Below, piece after piece: positions 1 through 8,844 of a stretch of DNA of 44,258 nt. Each line of letters begins with the position of its first letter. The stretch's first letter is position 1. Made by a program: the position numbers and the translations under genes. This DNA is from an uncultured Ectothiorhodospiraceae bacterium (GTDB lineage: Bacteria; Pseudomonadota; Gammaproteobacteria; S012-40). A model generated the notes under the pieces. That model had not been told where the DNA came from. It saw nothing but the letters and a program-made list of their open reading frames with translations, and ran no database searches. The stretch lies in the NCBI GenBank assembly GCA_945787125.1, contig CALZHW010000012.1:1-44258 (forward strand), given 5' to 3'.

Positions 1-1551
1 CTCACCTTTATCTCTTTGGTGTTCTTCACCTTCGGCTGTGAGCAAGCGGGTCTTTATCAGGTGCTGAAGCACAGGCGCAACAAACTCGGACTCTTCCAGC
101 TCTTTTCGCGCCAAGCGTCGCTTGGTGTCTTCCGTACCTTCACCAGGCTGGGTCAAGCGTAAAAAAATATGTTTGCAGACCTCCTGTTCCGGTCTTGAAA
201 ATTGTCTGAATACCGTATTGGCGTATTGCTCCAACGCCCCTTCGATCTCACCGATGTCCCGGTAGGCCGCAATAGTCAGGCGGCGGCCATCACGGCGCTC
301 CCACAGTTCCATTAGCGTGTGCTCGAGCAAGGGCAACGCACCTGCCTCGTTCTTCAGATCCTGCAGCAACATTTCGGTGAGTCCATTTTCAAGCTCGCAT
401 CCCACCAGTTGTGCGGGACGTTCGATCGCTCGCCGGAGCTCGTCCTCCGTCATGCTCCCCACCAGCACCTGATGTTCGGATACGGCAGCAGCCAATGCAG
501 GATAGGTCGCACATTTGGCGTAGAAATCGGCCCGCATGGTCATGACGACAATAAGTCTTCCGCCGACCACACTGCTCGTGTACATGAGATTGTCGATGAG
601 TGTCCTGCGCTGCGACTCGTCTCGACACATTGTGAAGATCTCTTCAAACTGATCCACCAACAGAAGAATACGTCGATCTTTCGGCTGATTGCGAAGCGCA
701 CGGTGGACAAGCAGATGCAGTTGTCGCTTATCCTTGCGAAGGCCCGCGACCAGATCCTCCATGTCTGCGGGCATATCAGGAATCGCCAGATCGGTCGCCA
801 GGGTTGTTGCAAGACTTGTCATCGGTTCGGATCCCGGTCGAACCATGATGACCGGCCATTCCGCGCTGCCAGGAAATTCACCTTTCTTCAATGCCGGGAT
901 AAGTCCGGCTCTCACAAGTGATGATTTTCCACTACCAGAAGGGCCGATAACAGCGAGGAATCGATTGTCCAGATGGCTAGCCGCACGTGGGCGCAGTATT
1001 TCCAAAAGCCATCCCGTGAGTGCTTCGCGGCCAAAAAAGAATGAGGCGTGTTCTGGTTGGAAGACTTGCAATCCCCGGTAGGGCGAGACACCTTGATAGT
1101 CGTACGCTTCAGCTTCAGCGCCCGGTTCTTTACCGCGAATGCCGCATATAAGCTGATGCAGCGCTCTGTCATCGGCCAGGGTATGGTGGAACTCGACCCA
1201 TGTCGTCTGAACGAGAAACGCGGGCAAGTGACTGCGTCGATCACGTTGACCTCCGGGCAGCACTACCGGAATAACACGGAAGTCACGTTTATGAACCCGA
1301 CGGTCGATAGCGGCGCGCATTTCCTCGTTTTGCCAAGGTCCTATCCCGCTCGGCCCGATAATGACAGCGCACGTGAAGCACGCATCCAGCGCCTCTTCAA
1401 TCGCCTCCTGCCAGGGCTCGCCGGGAATCAGATTCCAGCTGTCCAGCCAAGGCTTGATGCCTTTCTGTTTGAGCTGCCGGCCGAGCTCGTCAACGGCGGA
1501 TTTGTCTGCGCCATTATAGGAAAGAAAAACGTCGAATCTCTTCTGGTCCAT
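1..1551 (-). CDS. TIR-domain nSTAND ATPase (N-terminal part; continues past the left edge)
   Basis: Reading the minus strand from the ATG at 1551 gives an open frame of 517 codons with no stop before the window edge. Residues ~4-120 look like a TIR domain: it opens with KRFDVFLSYNGAD, and Glu49 in PWQEAIEEAL sits where the catalytic glutamate of NAD-cleaving TIRs lies. The SPYRGLQVFQPE and FFFGRE motifs (~156-176) are typical of the nSTAND1 class of NTPases. Walker A is GPSGSGKSS (203-211) and Walker B LLLVDQFEE (296-304). Family members usually end in WD40 or other sensor repeats, which would lie outside the window. The frame has an in-frame stop shortly upstream, so this start is well bounded, though the only GGAG is rather far (~19 nt). 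Sampled lines are near 60% GC, well above the rest of the window. A role in antiphage defence or signalling is inferred from the family. Confidence 0.88.
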   Translation of the reverse strand, partial: MDQKRFDVFLSYNGADKSAVDELGRQLKQKGIKPWLDSWNLIPGEPWQEAIEEALDACFTCAVIIGPSGIGPWQNEEMRAAIDRRVHKRDFRVIPVVLPGGQRDRRSHLPAFLVQTTWVEFHHTLADDRALHQLICGIRGKEPGAEAEAYDYQGVSPYRGLQVFQPEHASFFFGREALTGWLLEILRPRAASHLDNRFLAVIGPSGSGKSSLVRAGLIPALKKGEFPGSAEWPVIMVRPGSEPMTSLATTLATDLAIPDMPADMEDLVAGLRKDKRQLHLLVHRALRNQPKDRRILLLVDQFEEIFTMCRDESQRRTLIDNLMYTSSVVGGRLIVVMTMRADFYAKCATYPALAAAVSEHQVLVGSMTEDELRRAIERPAQLVGCELENGLTEMLLQDLKNEAGALPLLEHTLMELWERRDGRRLTIAAYRDIGEIEGALEQYANTVFRQFSRPEQEVCKHIFLRLTQPGEGTEDTKRRLARKELEESEFVAPVLQHLIKTRLLTAEGEEHQRDKGE

Positions 1552-1585
1552 AACTGAATTGTTCCATTTTCTCCGGATTGGTTAA

Positions 1586-1751
1586 TACCTAAATCCTGCA
1601 AGTGCTCGCACCTACTCAGCACAAGCTCTTGATCCGTAGAGCAATATCGATATTTTCGGCAATCACAATAAGGATTGCGCTCAAATCTAGATTTGCTCTA
1701 CGAATCAATATCTTACACTGCGCAAGTACGATCACTTGCAGGATCTAGGTA
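1586..1751. repeat. 166-nt imperfect palindrome, MITE-like or long hairpin
   Basis: Arms 1586-1644 and 1693-1751 are 59 nt each and pair at about 47 of 59 positions by my count. The outer 26 nt match at 23 and the inner 16 nt at 15 (TTGATCCGTAGAGCAA against its complement). The 48-nt spacer contains a further small hairpin, GCAATC/GATTGC. It lies between the tpsA stop and the TIR-ATPase start, and its ends read TACCTA...TAGGTA. It could be a small non-autonomous element or a structured RNA or terminator. No T-run follows on either strand. Confidence 0.7.
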
Positions 1752-1780
1752 ATATGTTATTTTTCGCAATGCTTGAACAC

Positions 1781-4700
1781 TTAGCGAACCTCTAAAAATG
1801 ATTCTGACCAAACTGTTAACCATTGTCCCACGTCATCCCAGGCGCGTATCTGCAGCTTGTGCAGTCCGGCTGATATTTGCTCATTTTCATCCCTGCCATT
1901 CCAGATCCGCTGTTCGTCCATGCCGATCCAGTTATCCGCTTCGACGCCTTCGCTGATGAGATGGTTGTTAACGGACCGGTAGTTGTCACCTGTTGCGCCA
2001 GGCGATACATGGTAGAAGTCCACCATCACGGTATCGAAGTCAGAGTGAGATAAAAAACGGTAGGCACTGCTCTCGTGAGCATCAGCCCGCAGATAGGGTG
2101 GATTAATTTGGATTTCGTCAATGGCTGCCGAGCCTCCGATAGCTTTGGGTCCAGCTCCGATGCTGTACAATCGCAATGGCACAATGTCTGAACTATCTCT
2201 TTCGGTCGCGGTTATGTTGATAGACGCCAATTTTGGACGATCACCAATCCGTTGCGGTATGGTCACAATAGTGGTGTTGCGCTCGGTGCTGCCAGGAAGA
2301 CTAAATGTAACTGGCTCAGCATCTCCCGAGATGATTTCGATTTCAACCATACCGGGATGTGCTAGTTCGAAGTCTACAATCATGGGCCAGCCGGCCTTAA
2401 TTCCCGCTTCTATAGTGAAATGACTCATATTGAATTCCTGAGGAGTTCGCACAAAACCTCCTTCGGCTACCGGTATGAGCGCGGCAAACTCTTCAACCGT
2501 TTCTGTCAGCTCCAATTCCGGCACCGCCTGGTAGCTGGGTTCGACAATCACATATGGTGATGTAGGTGGTGGTTTCTGTTTTGGCTCCTTGCTAATAACA
2601 TAGCCGTTAATTGTAAAGTCCGGGTCCTCGATTGGCCCACTCACGACCGACGCCGCATTCAGCCCCGAAAATCCGCCTACTGTCCCGAATAATGTAGCTG
2701 ATGCCGCACTGGGATCTAAATAGAGACTATCAACTTCCAACTCGCTATCAAAACTGATCAGGTGTCCGGTATAGTGAAACTCAGTTGGACCAGCAATTAT
2801 AGAGGAGCCGATGAGTGAAATGTCTCTGGCACTTGTCACAGTAATGGAACTCGGTCGTATGCTTGTGCCAACATCGCTGTTTAAATAAATATCACCGGTA
2901 GCACCTGTAGCGAGAGTTAAGGCACCGGGACCGTTTAAGGCAGAAAAACCCAACGATTCACCAAATGCAAGATAGCCTCCATCCGTTGTGATACTGGTAT
3001 CGCTTGCCAGTGTTATGTTACCCCCAACAATAAAGATTCCCCCATTGGTGATATAATCACCATTAAAGATTACAGAAGAGCCTGCATAGCTTTGATACCC
3101 GGTAGTGATCACGTCCTGCACGCTGATGGCCGGCGCACTAGCACTTAAACTACCAGCCAATGTAATTGGGCCGTTTGCATTGATACCTTCTCCGGATAAC
3201 GATAGTGGATTGCCAAAACTGATCCCTGCGGGATCAATTGAGATTGTGCCTGTGTCTGGGTAGGTCTGGATGTCGACACTAGTGAATTCGTCAGCAAGGG
3301 CGTCCAGGTCAGTAAGCGTCAATTCCAGAACGTTGACATCGGTATTGTCCGAGCCGCCAAGAGTTATATCTTGTCCCTGTGTATAAGTTTGCAAAGATAG
3401 TTCACCCTGGCCCTGCACTGAAGCATTTCCTCCCAGCAAGTCGATCTCGTTACCTGTTAGTTCGACATGTCCTGTCCCTACCGACCCACTCGCATCGAGG
3501 CCAGCTACAGATATACGGCTTGGAGCTGTTAGGCTGATATTACCTCCAAAAGAAGCGCGAGAGTCCAAAAGGCCAGCAGTCGTATCGATGGATCCACTTC
3601 CTCCGTCAACAGTAAGGAAGATATCTCCGCCGCTTGTGCTACCTAAGGCCGCAGAAGTCAGTGTGCTCGTGGTAATATCACCACCTTGTGTGGTCAAGCT
3701 GATGTCGCCCCCGTCACCAATCTCAGAGCTAGAATCGAGCGTGCCCGCGGAAGTATCAATGGCAGCGCCGTTAAGGTTGATCGCACCACCCATGGTTGTG
3801 ACGCCGGAACTGGCTGCCATCGTAACCGTCCCCGCAGCGTTTATTTCCAGGTCACCAGTAAGACTCATAGACCCTAAGTCAATATCATTGATATCATTGA
3901 GTGTGGCATTGCGCGCGCTGGTGATATCAACCGCGCCGAAATCGTTAGGCGAAGAAGACGACATAACGATGTCGTTGCCACTGGCGTCGAAGGTTGTTAA
4001 GCCACTGGTTGCGATATGACCGTTGTTGATTGTGAATATACCCTGGTCGGCGTTGGCTGTGCCGGTGAGGTTAATGTCGGCTCCCCCAAGAGATTGAATC
4101 GCCGAGTTTGCCTGGATGCTAATGCCGAAACTCGGAAAACCTACAGCATTTGATTCTCCAGTTATTGCAATGCTGCCGGTATTCGTAGTGATTTTTGGTT
4201 CCATGACCGATCCAATATCACCTAACAGTATGCCCAAATTGCCATCAGCAGTCGCTATTGCCTCTCCCGTATGTTTGCCAACCAGTTGAATGATGCCATT
4301 GCCCGTTGCCTCAATCGTCGCAGTGCCCTCTAAATCGATGCCGTGATTGCGCCCAGGCCTGAAGCCGGTTAAATTGCCCTTTCCTGTACCTTCCCCATCG
4401 AGACGAACAGGGCCGTCTTGTGTCGTTATGCGAGAGTCATCAAGCAACACAATACCTGAGCTGTCATTCACCGCGCCGGCACCGCCCGTTCCCCATAGGG
4501 AGATCTTTCCTGTCGTCGATTCGATCACTGCGCCGTTAGCGAGTAATATCCCAAAGGCACCATCACCCAGATCGTCTGCGCCACGACCATTGATTGTGAT
4601 ATTACCGACACCCGAACTGAGCCTCGCATTGTCGAGTTCGACACCTGTAAAGTTGCTTGTCGTGCCCACCGCTGGACTGATCAATGGTTGCGTTCCGCCG

Positions 4701-6439
4701 CCCAGTACTATGTCGCCACCATTGGAAATTATCTCAGCGCCTGCGCTTATCACGATCGATCCGGCACCGCCTTCATCGCTGTCAGCGTTGATTATTACGT
4801 TCAATGGGTTACTAGTAGATGTGATGCCAGCGTTTAAACGGATATCGTTTTCTGCACGCAAGGTAAGAGTAGCTTCCGAACCATCAATTTTTTCAATCAC
4901 AGCGTCGGTATTTTGGGTGATGTTACCTAGATCTGTAGATCCTGATACGGTACTTAATTCAACATCCGTACTGTCATTTAAGGCATTTGAAATTAAATCT
5001 GCTCCTACCGTGTTTGATCCTATTTGGCCACCCGATGCAACGATGGTGATATCCGTCGGATCAATCAACCAGCTACCGCCTTTACCGTTGGGGGCTGAGG
5101 CATCTGGGGAGCTTGTTATTTTGACCGATTCTCTAGCTGAAGTTTCTACCAGGCCACCATCGCCGGCCATGGCACCACCTCTGGCTGTGAGCTTTCCCTG
5201 AATATTCGCCGCTTCGTTTGCCCAAACAATGATCTTGCCACCATCACCATTGTTCAATGCATCGGCATTGATAACAGTGCCATTCGCTACGTAAGTGTGG
5301 CTGGCATTCGGTTCCGGACCCATGCCCTGGTAATTACCGCCCACCAGTGCCTCGCCACCGTCGGCATCGCCGCTGACGTTGATTCGGGCTCCGTCGAATA
5401 GTCCGACTTTCTCACCAAGCACTTTGACTGTGCCGCCGGTTTGTCCGGCATCCGATCCGGAAGCGTCCAGTGTTCCCTTGACATCAACGAAGCCTGCTGG
5501 ACCCCCTGATAAGATGATGGTTCCGTTTCGTTCCTCAACGCTCCGCGCCTGTATAACGCCGTCCATATTGATCACGTTTGCAACCAAAGCCTCAGCGGTT
5601 CGAGCTGTCATCTCCACTATTCCTCCATCTACGAGAATCTGCCCGGAATTGGAAACCAGAGCATCAACCACCTTACTGTTTTCATCTGCTGGCTGTTGCG
5701 TCACATCGGAGCCGATGCCAAATGTAAGCAGCCCGTCGCCCTCGAAATCCACTGTAAACGTATTGGTACCCGCTAGGGACACTTTTCCAAGGCGCGCATG
5801 CATCTGTCCCTCATTGCTTACTGAGGGTGCCGCCAATACAACAAAGCCATTGTCCGCGCTATGAATCTGGCCCCGGTTAACCACCGCTGCGTTCGGATTA
5901 TCAGGGGCAATGTCAAACACGTAGCGTCCGTTCAAGAAATCTTGATTCTTGATGCCCGCAGTTGTTGCCACAAGACCAGCAACATCAGTTTGCGAATCCC
6001 TGCCAAAAAACAGACCATTGGGATTGACAAGAAAGATCTGTCCGTTGGCTGTGAGTCGGCCCAGAATGTGCGATGGGTCATGGCTCTGTACGCGATTAAG
6101 GGTAATGGCAGACGAAGAAGGTTGCTGAAAGTTCGTATGCTCACCAATGTCGATATCAAACCCTTGCCAGTCGATTATCGCCTTGTCCGACTGCTGCAGC
6201 ACATCGAGGCGCGATGGGGTCGTTTGTTGGATAGTGACTGAACCAGCAGCCACGTTACCGCCCTCGGGGTTAGCCCAGGCAGCCCCCAGCGTATTGCAAA
6301 ACAATATCAATAAAACGCAAAAAGACGCGACCGAGCGATGAGCGGGAATGGAATCCAGAAGGCGGATTATTCCAAACCGACGAGAAAATAAATTTATACC
6401 TGAGGTCAATCGCTCGATGGATAGTGTGTACTTGACCAC
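1781..6439 (-). CDS. TpsA-type filamentous haemagglutinin family exoprotein
   Basis: A 1552-residue secreted protein of a two-partner secretion system. It has a long N-terminal extension and hydrophobic signal ending near AWA-N57. The TPS (haemagglutination activity) domain follows at ~58-200 and carries the family NPNG motif at 139-142 (VNPNGLFFG). A long Gly/Ser/Asn/Thr-rich beta-helix region (~200-1230) follows, with a GGSWLIDPTDITI segment seen in this family. A proline-rich linker (PKQKPPPTSPY) leads to a ~300-residue C-terminal domain of different character ending in a Trp-rich strand (AWDDVGQWLTVWSESF). The start is GTG at 6439, preceded by a strong AAAGGAG site. It lies 20 nt downstream of tpsB in the same operon. 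The role (adhesion, contact or enzyme delivery) is not decided by the sequence; no CDI-type toxin end or PEP-CTERM tail was seen. Confidence 0.88.
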   Translation of the reverse strand: MVKYTLSIERLTSGINLFSRRFGIIRLLDSIPAHRSVASFCVLLILFCNTLGAAWANPEGGNVAAGSVTIQQTTPSRLDVLQQSDKAIIDWQGFDIDIGEHTNFQQPSSSAITLNRVQSHDPSHILGRLTANGQIFLVNPNGLFFGRDSQTDVAGLVATTAGIKNQDFLNGRYVFDIAPDNPNAAVVNRGQIHSADNGFVVLAAPSVSNEGQMHARLGKVSLAGTNTFTVDFEGDGLLTFGIGSDVTQQPADENSKVVDALVSNSGQILVDGGIVEMTARTAEALVANVINMDGVIQARSVEERNGTIILSGGPAGFVDVKGTLDASGSDAGQTGGTVKVLGEKVGLFDGARINVSGDADGGEALVGGNYQGMGPEPNASHTYVANGTVINADALNNGDGGKIIVWANEAANIQGKLTARGGAMAGDGGLVETSARESVKITSSPDASAPNGKGGSWLIDPTDITIVASGGQIGSNTVGADLISNALNDSTDVELSTVSGSTDLGNITQNTDAVIEKIDGSEATLTLRAENDIRLNAGITSTSNPLNVIINADSDEGGAGSIVISAGAEIISNGGDIVLGGGTQPLISPAVGTTSNFTGVELDNARLSSGVGNITINGRGADDLGDGAFGILLANGAVIESTTGKISLWGTGGAGAVNDSSGIVLLDDSRITTQDGPVRLDGEGTGKGNLTGFRPGRNHGIDLEGTATIEATGNGIIQLVGKHTGEAIATADGNLGILLGDIGSVMEPKITTNTGSIAITGESNAVGFPSFGISIQANSAIQSLGGADINLTGTANADQGIFTINNGHIATSGLTTFDASGNDIVMSSSSPNDFGAVDITSARNATLNDINDIDLGSMSLTGDLEINAAGTVTMAASSGVTTMGGAINLNGAAIDTSAGTLDSSSEIGDGGDISLTTQGGDITTSTLTSAALGSTSGGDIFLTVDGGSGSIDTTAGLLDSRASFGGNISLTAPSRISVAGLDASGSVGTGHVELTGNEIDLLGGNASVQGQGELSLQTYTQGQDITLGGSDNTDVNVLELTLTDLDALADEFTSVDIQTYPDTGTISIDPAGISFGNPLSLSGEGINANGPITLAGSLSASAPAISVQDVITTGYQSYAGSSVIFNGDYITNGGIFIVGGNITLASDTSITTDGGYLAFGESLGFSALNGPGALTLATGATGDIYLNSDVGTSIRPSSITVTSARDISLIGSSIIAGPTEFHYTGHLISFDSELEVDSLYLDPSAASATLFGTVGGFSGLNAASVVSGPIEDPDFTINGYVISKEPKQKPPPTSPYVIVEPSYQAVPELELTETVEEFAALIPVAEGGFVRTPQEFNMSHFTIEAGIKAGWPMIVDFELAHPGMVEIEIISGDAEPVTFSLPGSTERNTTIVTIPQRIGDRPKLASINITATERDSSDIVPLRLYSIGAGPKAIGGSAAIDEIQINPPYLRADAHESSAYRFLSHSDFDTVMVDFYHVSPGATGDNYRSVNNHLISEGVEADNWIGMDEQRIWNGRDENEQISAGLHKLQIRAWDDVGQWLTVWSESFLEVR

Positions 6440-6459
6440 GGGAGTCTCCTTTTTTTCCG

Positions 6460-8178
6460 TTAGAAGTGCGTTAAGAACTGAACAATGAATCGTGGATCTT
6501 TATTATTTTCGGTAGTGGGTGTTTTGGTCAGTGGTTTGGCCACTTCTAAATCCAGGAAAAAAATATTCTTAATTCGCATTCGCACTCCCATCCCCACTGA
6601 TGCCAGTGAGTCCCGACCTTGTCCGCTGTCTTTGTTCCATACGCTGCCGAGATCATAGAAACCGTACGCCTGGTAGCCATTCAGGAGGCCGGATTTCGAG
6701 CGCTTGCTATAGCGCGCTTCCGCCGTGAAACCAATTCCGTGGTCACCTTTGAGTTCAGCCGGATCGTAACCACGCCCGAACAACTCACCGCCCACAGAGA
6801 ACTCTTCGTCGGCTAATAAAGAATCAAAGGCGTATTGTGCATTTGTCGTAAAAAAGAATCCGAATTCATCTGTTAACGGTTGGTACCTTTTCCCGCGGGC
6901 CTGCAACACAGTGACATCGCTTTGACCTGCGCTACGCGACAGCTTATCGTCCCCGGTTTTGCTCGCGCCAAGTATATGTAGGCCTTGGCGAAGCCCAAGT
7001 CCAACCGTCGATTGTCCGCTAAACTGATCTTCGAATTCATAAGAGGTGTCTACGTAAACCACGCGGAGTCGGTCCCTACTGGTGATAGTGTTGGTGAATT
7101 CAACAGTTGAGCGAATGGCATCGAAGCCGCCTTTGATATACAGGTTCTTCGATCGCGAGCGCATAACTGGATAGGTGAAAAATACCCTGGCTGATCGGCT
7201 CTCAGTTTCCAGGTTTAAATCCTCAAGGGTATAACCCGGCTCAGAGGGGCCGGCAGCCGCAGAGACACCGAATTTCATGCCCTCATTGCTCACTAGTTGC
7301 TCGTAGGTGAGCTGGCCGAATTTCTGCTCGTTGTCTTCGGCAGCGAACAGGAAGAGCTCCACACGTTCGCCGAATGCCGTCGCGGCGTTTTCCTGTACCG
7401 AGATTGCGATCCGTTTGGGCCCGGTAAACTTAGAGCCACGATTGTTTGCAAACAGACTTCCCTCGAAGGGCTTTCGCGTTGCTTTAACGACCAGTTCTGA
7501 GGCCCCAAATTTATTCTTGTCAGGCCGTAAAATGCCTGCCGCTGTTACGCCGGGAATATCGGTAACGAGTAGTAGGTAGCGCTCGAGGTCCCGATTATTC
7601 ACGGGCTGTGCACGGGTGAGCTGATCCAGATAGACTTGTACACGTCGTAACACCGAACCAATGTCACCTTCAATGGTCACTTTGCTGATAAAACCTTCTA
7701 TGACACGCAGTTGAAACACGCCGTCCTTGGCAGTTTGTGCGGGCACTATAACGCGGGTTAGCAGATAACCAGCACTTCGATATTTTTTCTGAATCGATTC
7801 CGCAATCTGAAACAGGCGCTGAACTGAAATCTCGGTATCAAGCAGATCGCCATAAAGGCCTTTTAATGCCTCCTTGGAATAGACTGTTGCTCCTACGATC
7901 TCAAGTTTTCGCAGGATCATACGAACACGCTCAGCACCTGGTGGTGCAGCGCCTCGAAAGGGCTCGACAGAGATGTCAGGCAGCGAAGCGGGAGGAATGT
8001 GGAGCCTCACGGGAGGCTTTGTCAGAGGTTCCGCAGATGGCGGTGGCTGGATATCCGAAGTTGATGGCGTCTGTGCAAATATCGGGGGAAAGATAGCGGT
8101 CAGTGCCAACGCTAAAGGTACTAACAATTTGAGACCCACCGCAGCATGACCTTCCATCCTATCCCTGTGAAAATCCAT
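6460..8178 (-). CDS. TpsB/ShlB/FhaC-family outer-membrane transporter
   Basis: A 572-residue Omp85-superfamily pore that exports its TpsA partner across the outer membrane. An N-terminal signal peptide (ALALTAIFPPIFAQ) is followed by a Pro-rich stretch. POTRA repeats span ~80-230 (LRKLEIVGATVYS; GYLLTRVIVPAQ; LRVIEGFISKVTIEGD). The rest is a beta-barrel that contains the conserved loop-6 type motif GRGYDP (~465) and ends in phenylalanine (VQFLTHF), as usual for barrels recognised by Bam. The start is supported by GAGGAACTAGC-ATG. It is the first gene of the tpsB-tpsA operon, with 20 nt before tpsA, which identifies the cargo. Confidence 0.92.
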   Translation of the reverse strand: MDFHRDRMEGHAAVGLKLLVPLALALTAIFPPIFAQTPSTSDIQPPPSAEPLTKPPVRLHIPPASLPDISVEPFRGAAPPGAERVRMILRKLEIVGATVYSKEALKGLYGDLLDTEISVQRLFQIAESIQKKYRSAGYLLTRVIVPAQTAKDGVFQLRVIEGFISKVTIEGDIGSVLRRVQVYLDQLTRAQPVNNRDLERYLLLVTDIPGVTAAGILRPDKNKFGASELVVKATRKPFEGSLFANNRGSKFTGPKRIAISVQENAATAFGERVELFLFAAEDNEQKFGQLTYEQLVSNEGMKFGVSAAAGPSEPGYTLEDLNLETESRSARVFFTYPVMRSRSKNLYIKGGFDAIRSTVEFTNTITSRDRLRVVYVDTSYEFEDQFSGQSTVGLGLRQGLHILGASKTGDDKLSRSAGQSDVTVLQARGKRYQPLTDEFGFFFTTNAQYAFDSLLADEEFSVGGELFGRGYDPAELKGDHGIGFTAEARYSKRSKSGLLNGYQAYGFYDLGSVWNKDSGQGRDSLASVGMGVRMRIKNIFFLDLEVAKPLTKTPTTENNKDPRFIVQFLTHF

Positions 8179-8700
8179 GCTAGTTCCTCGATATGATCAA
8201 AGTATGCTCCGAATAAAGGTTCTGTGGCAAATTATTAATTAAACCAAGTTTGGTTATATGATTAAAGCGATTACGTTGCAATGTATTATTATTGTAAGAG
8301 GAAGATAAGCCGCTCGTTGCAATTGAATCCACATTCCATTATTGAAATGACATAGACGAAAAATGCTTCTCGTAAGATGCCCATAAAAAGCCGACACCTA
8401 CGCTCAATTTAATAGTAGACAATGTAATAAAAATATCAACATAGTAAACAGGTAAGGAATCAACGTTGACACGACGGCTTGCTTTAATTTTATAATGCAA
8501 AACGTTTATATTCTACATTGCCAAAACCTAATGAAAGTAGAGAAATGTGTCTAAATAGGTGTCCGATTTTTGTAGATGGAGTTTGATTCAATGGCCTGAG
8601 TGCCCGTTTAGGTTCTGTCGAGATTACACCTTGGTGCGAAACCTAAGTATGCAAGTATTCCAAATTATGTCGCCAATGAATAAAATAATTCTGTGGGAAG
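8179..8700. other. AT-rich intergenic region upstream of tpsB
   Basis: About 520 nt without a credible gene. It should hold the tpsBA promoter at its left end. It is markedly AT-rich compared with tpsBA and marks the change to the AT-rich composition of the rest of the window. Short open frames here overlap the following repeat and do not look coding. Confidence 0.5.
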
Positions 8701-8824
8701 TTGGCAGCAGGGATGCTGCCGTCAAGTCTATAGGGACATATTCACGGCGTCTCTCGGTAAGGTTTTGCCACTACGGGTGCTGGAAGGTGGTACTTTTGCA
8801 GCTTTGAATTCCGATTGTGAGTTA
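8701..8824 (+). repeat. Dispersed repeat family 1, copy A (left arm missing)
   Basis: Contains the family core, here GGCAGCAGGGATGCTGCC (a self-complementary hairpin), then a TATTCACGGCGTCTCTCGGTAAG segment, and the right end CCGATTGTGAGTTA. The matching left arm seen in copy B is absent. It ends 20 nt from the stop codon of the GGDEF/EAL gene. Confidence 0.8.
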
Positions 8825-8844
8825 TATGGACTAGGATTTCATAT

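Noticed and set aside
319-1557. Plus-strand open frames opposite the TIR-ATPase gene
   Set aside because: The minus-strand frame shows TIR and Walker motifs throughout; the plus-strand frames have no motif and are shadows.
2121-6341. Several plus-strand open frames opposite tpsA, one of 284 codons
   Set aside because: They are low-complexity Pro/Ser/Val products of the codon structure of the exoprotein gene on the other strand.
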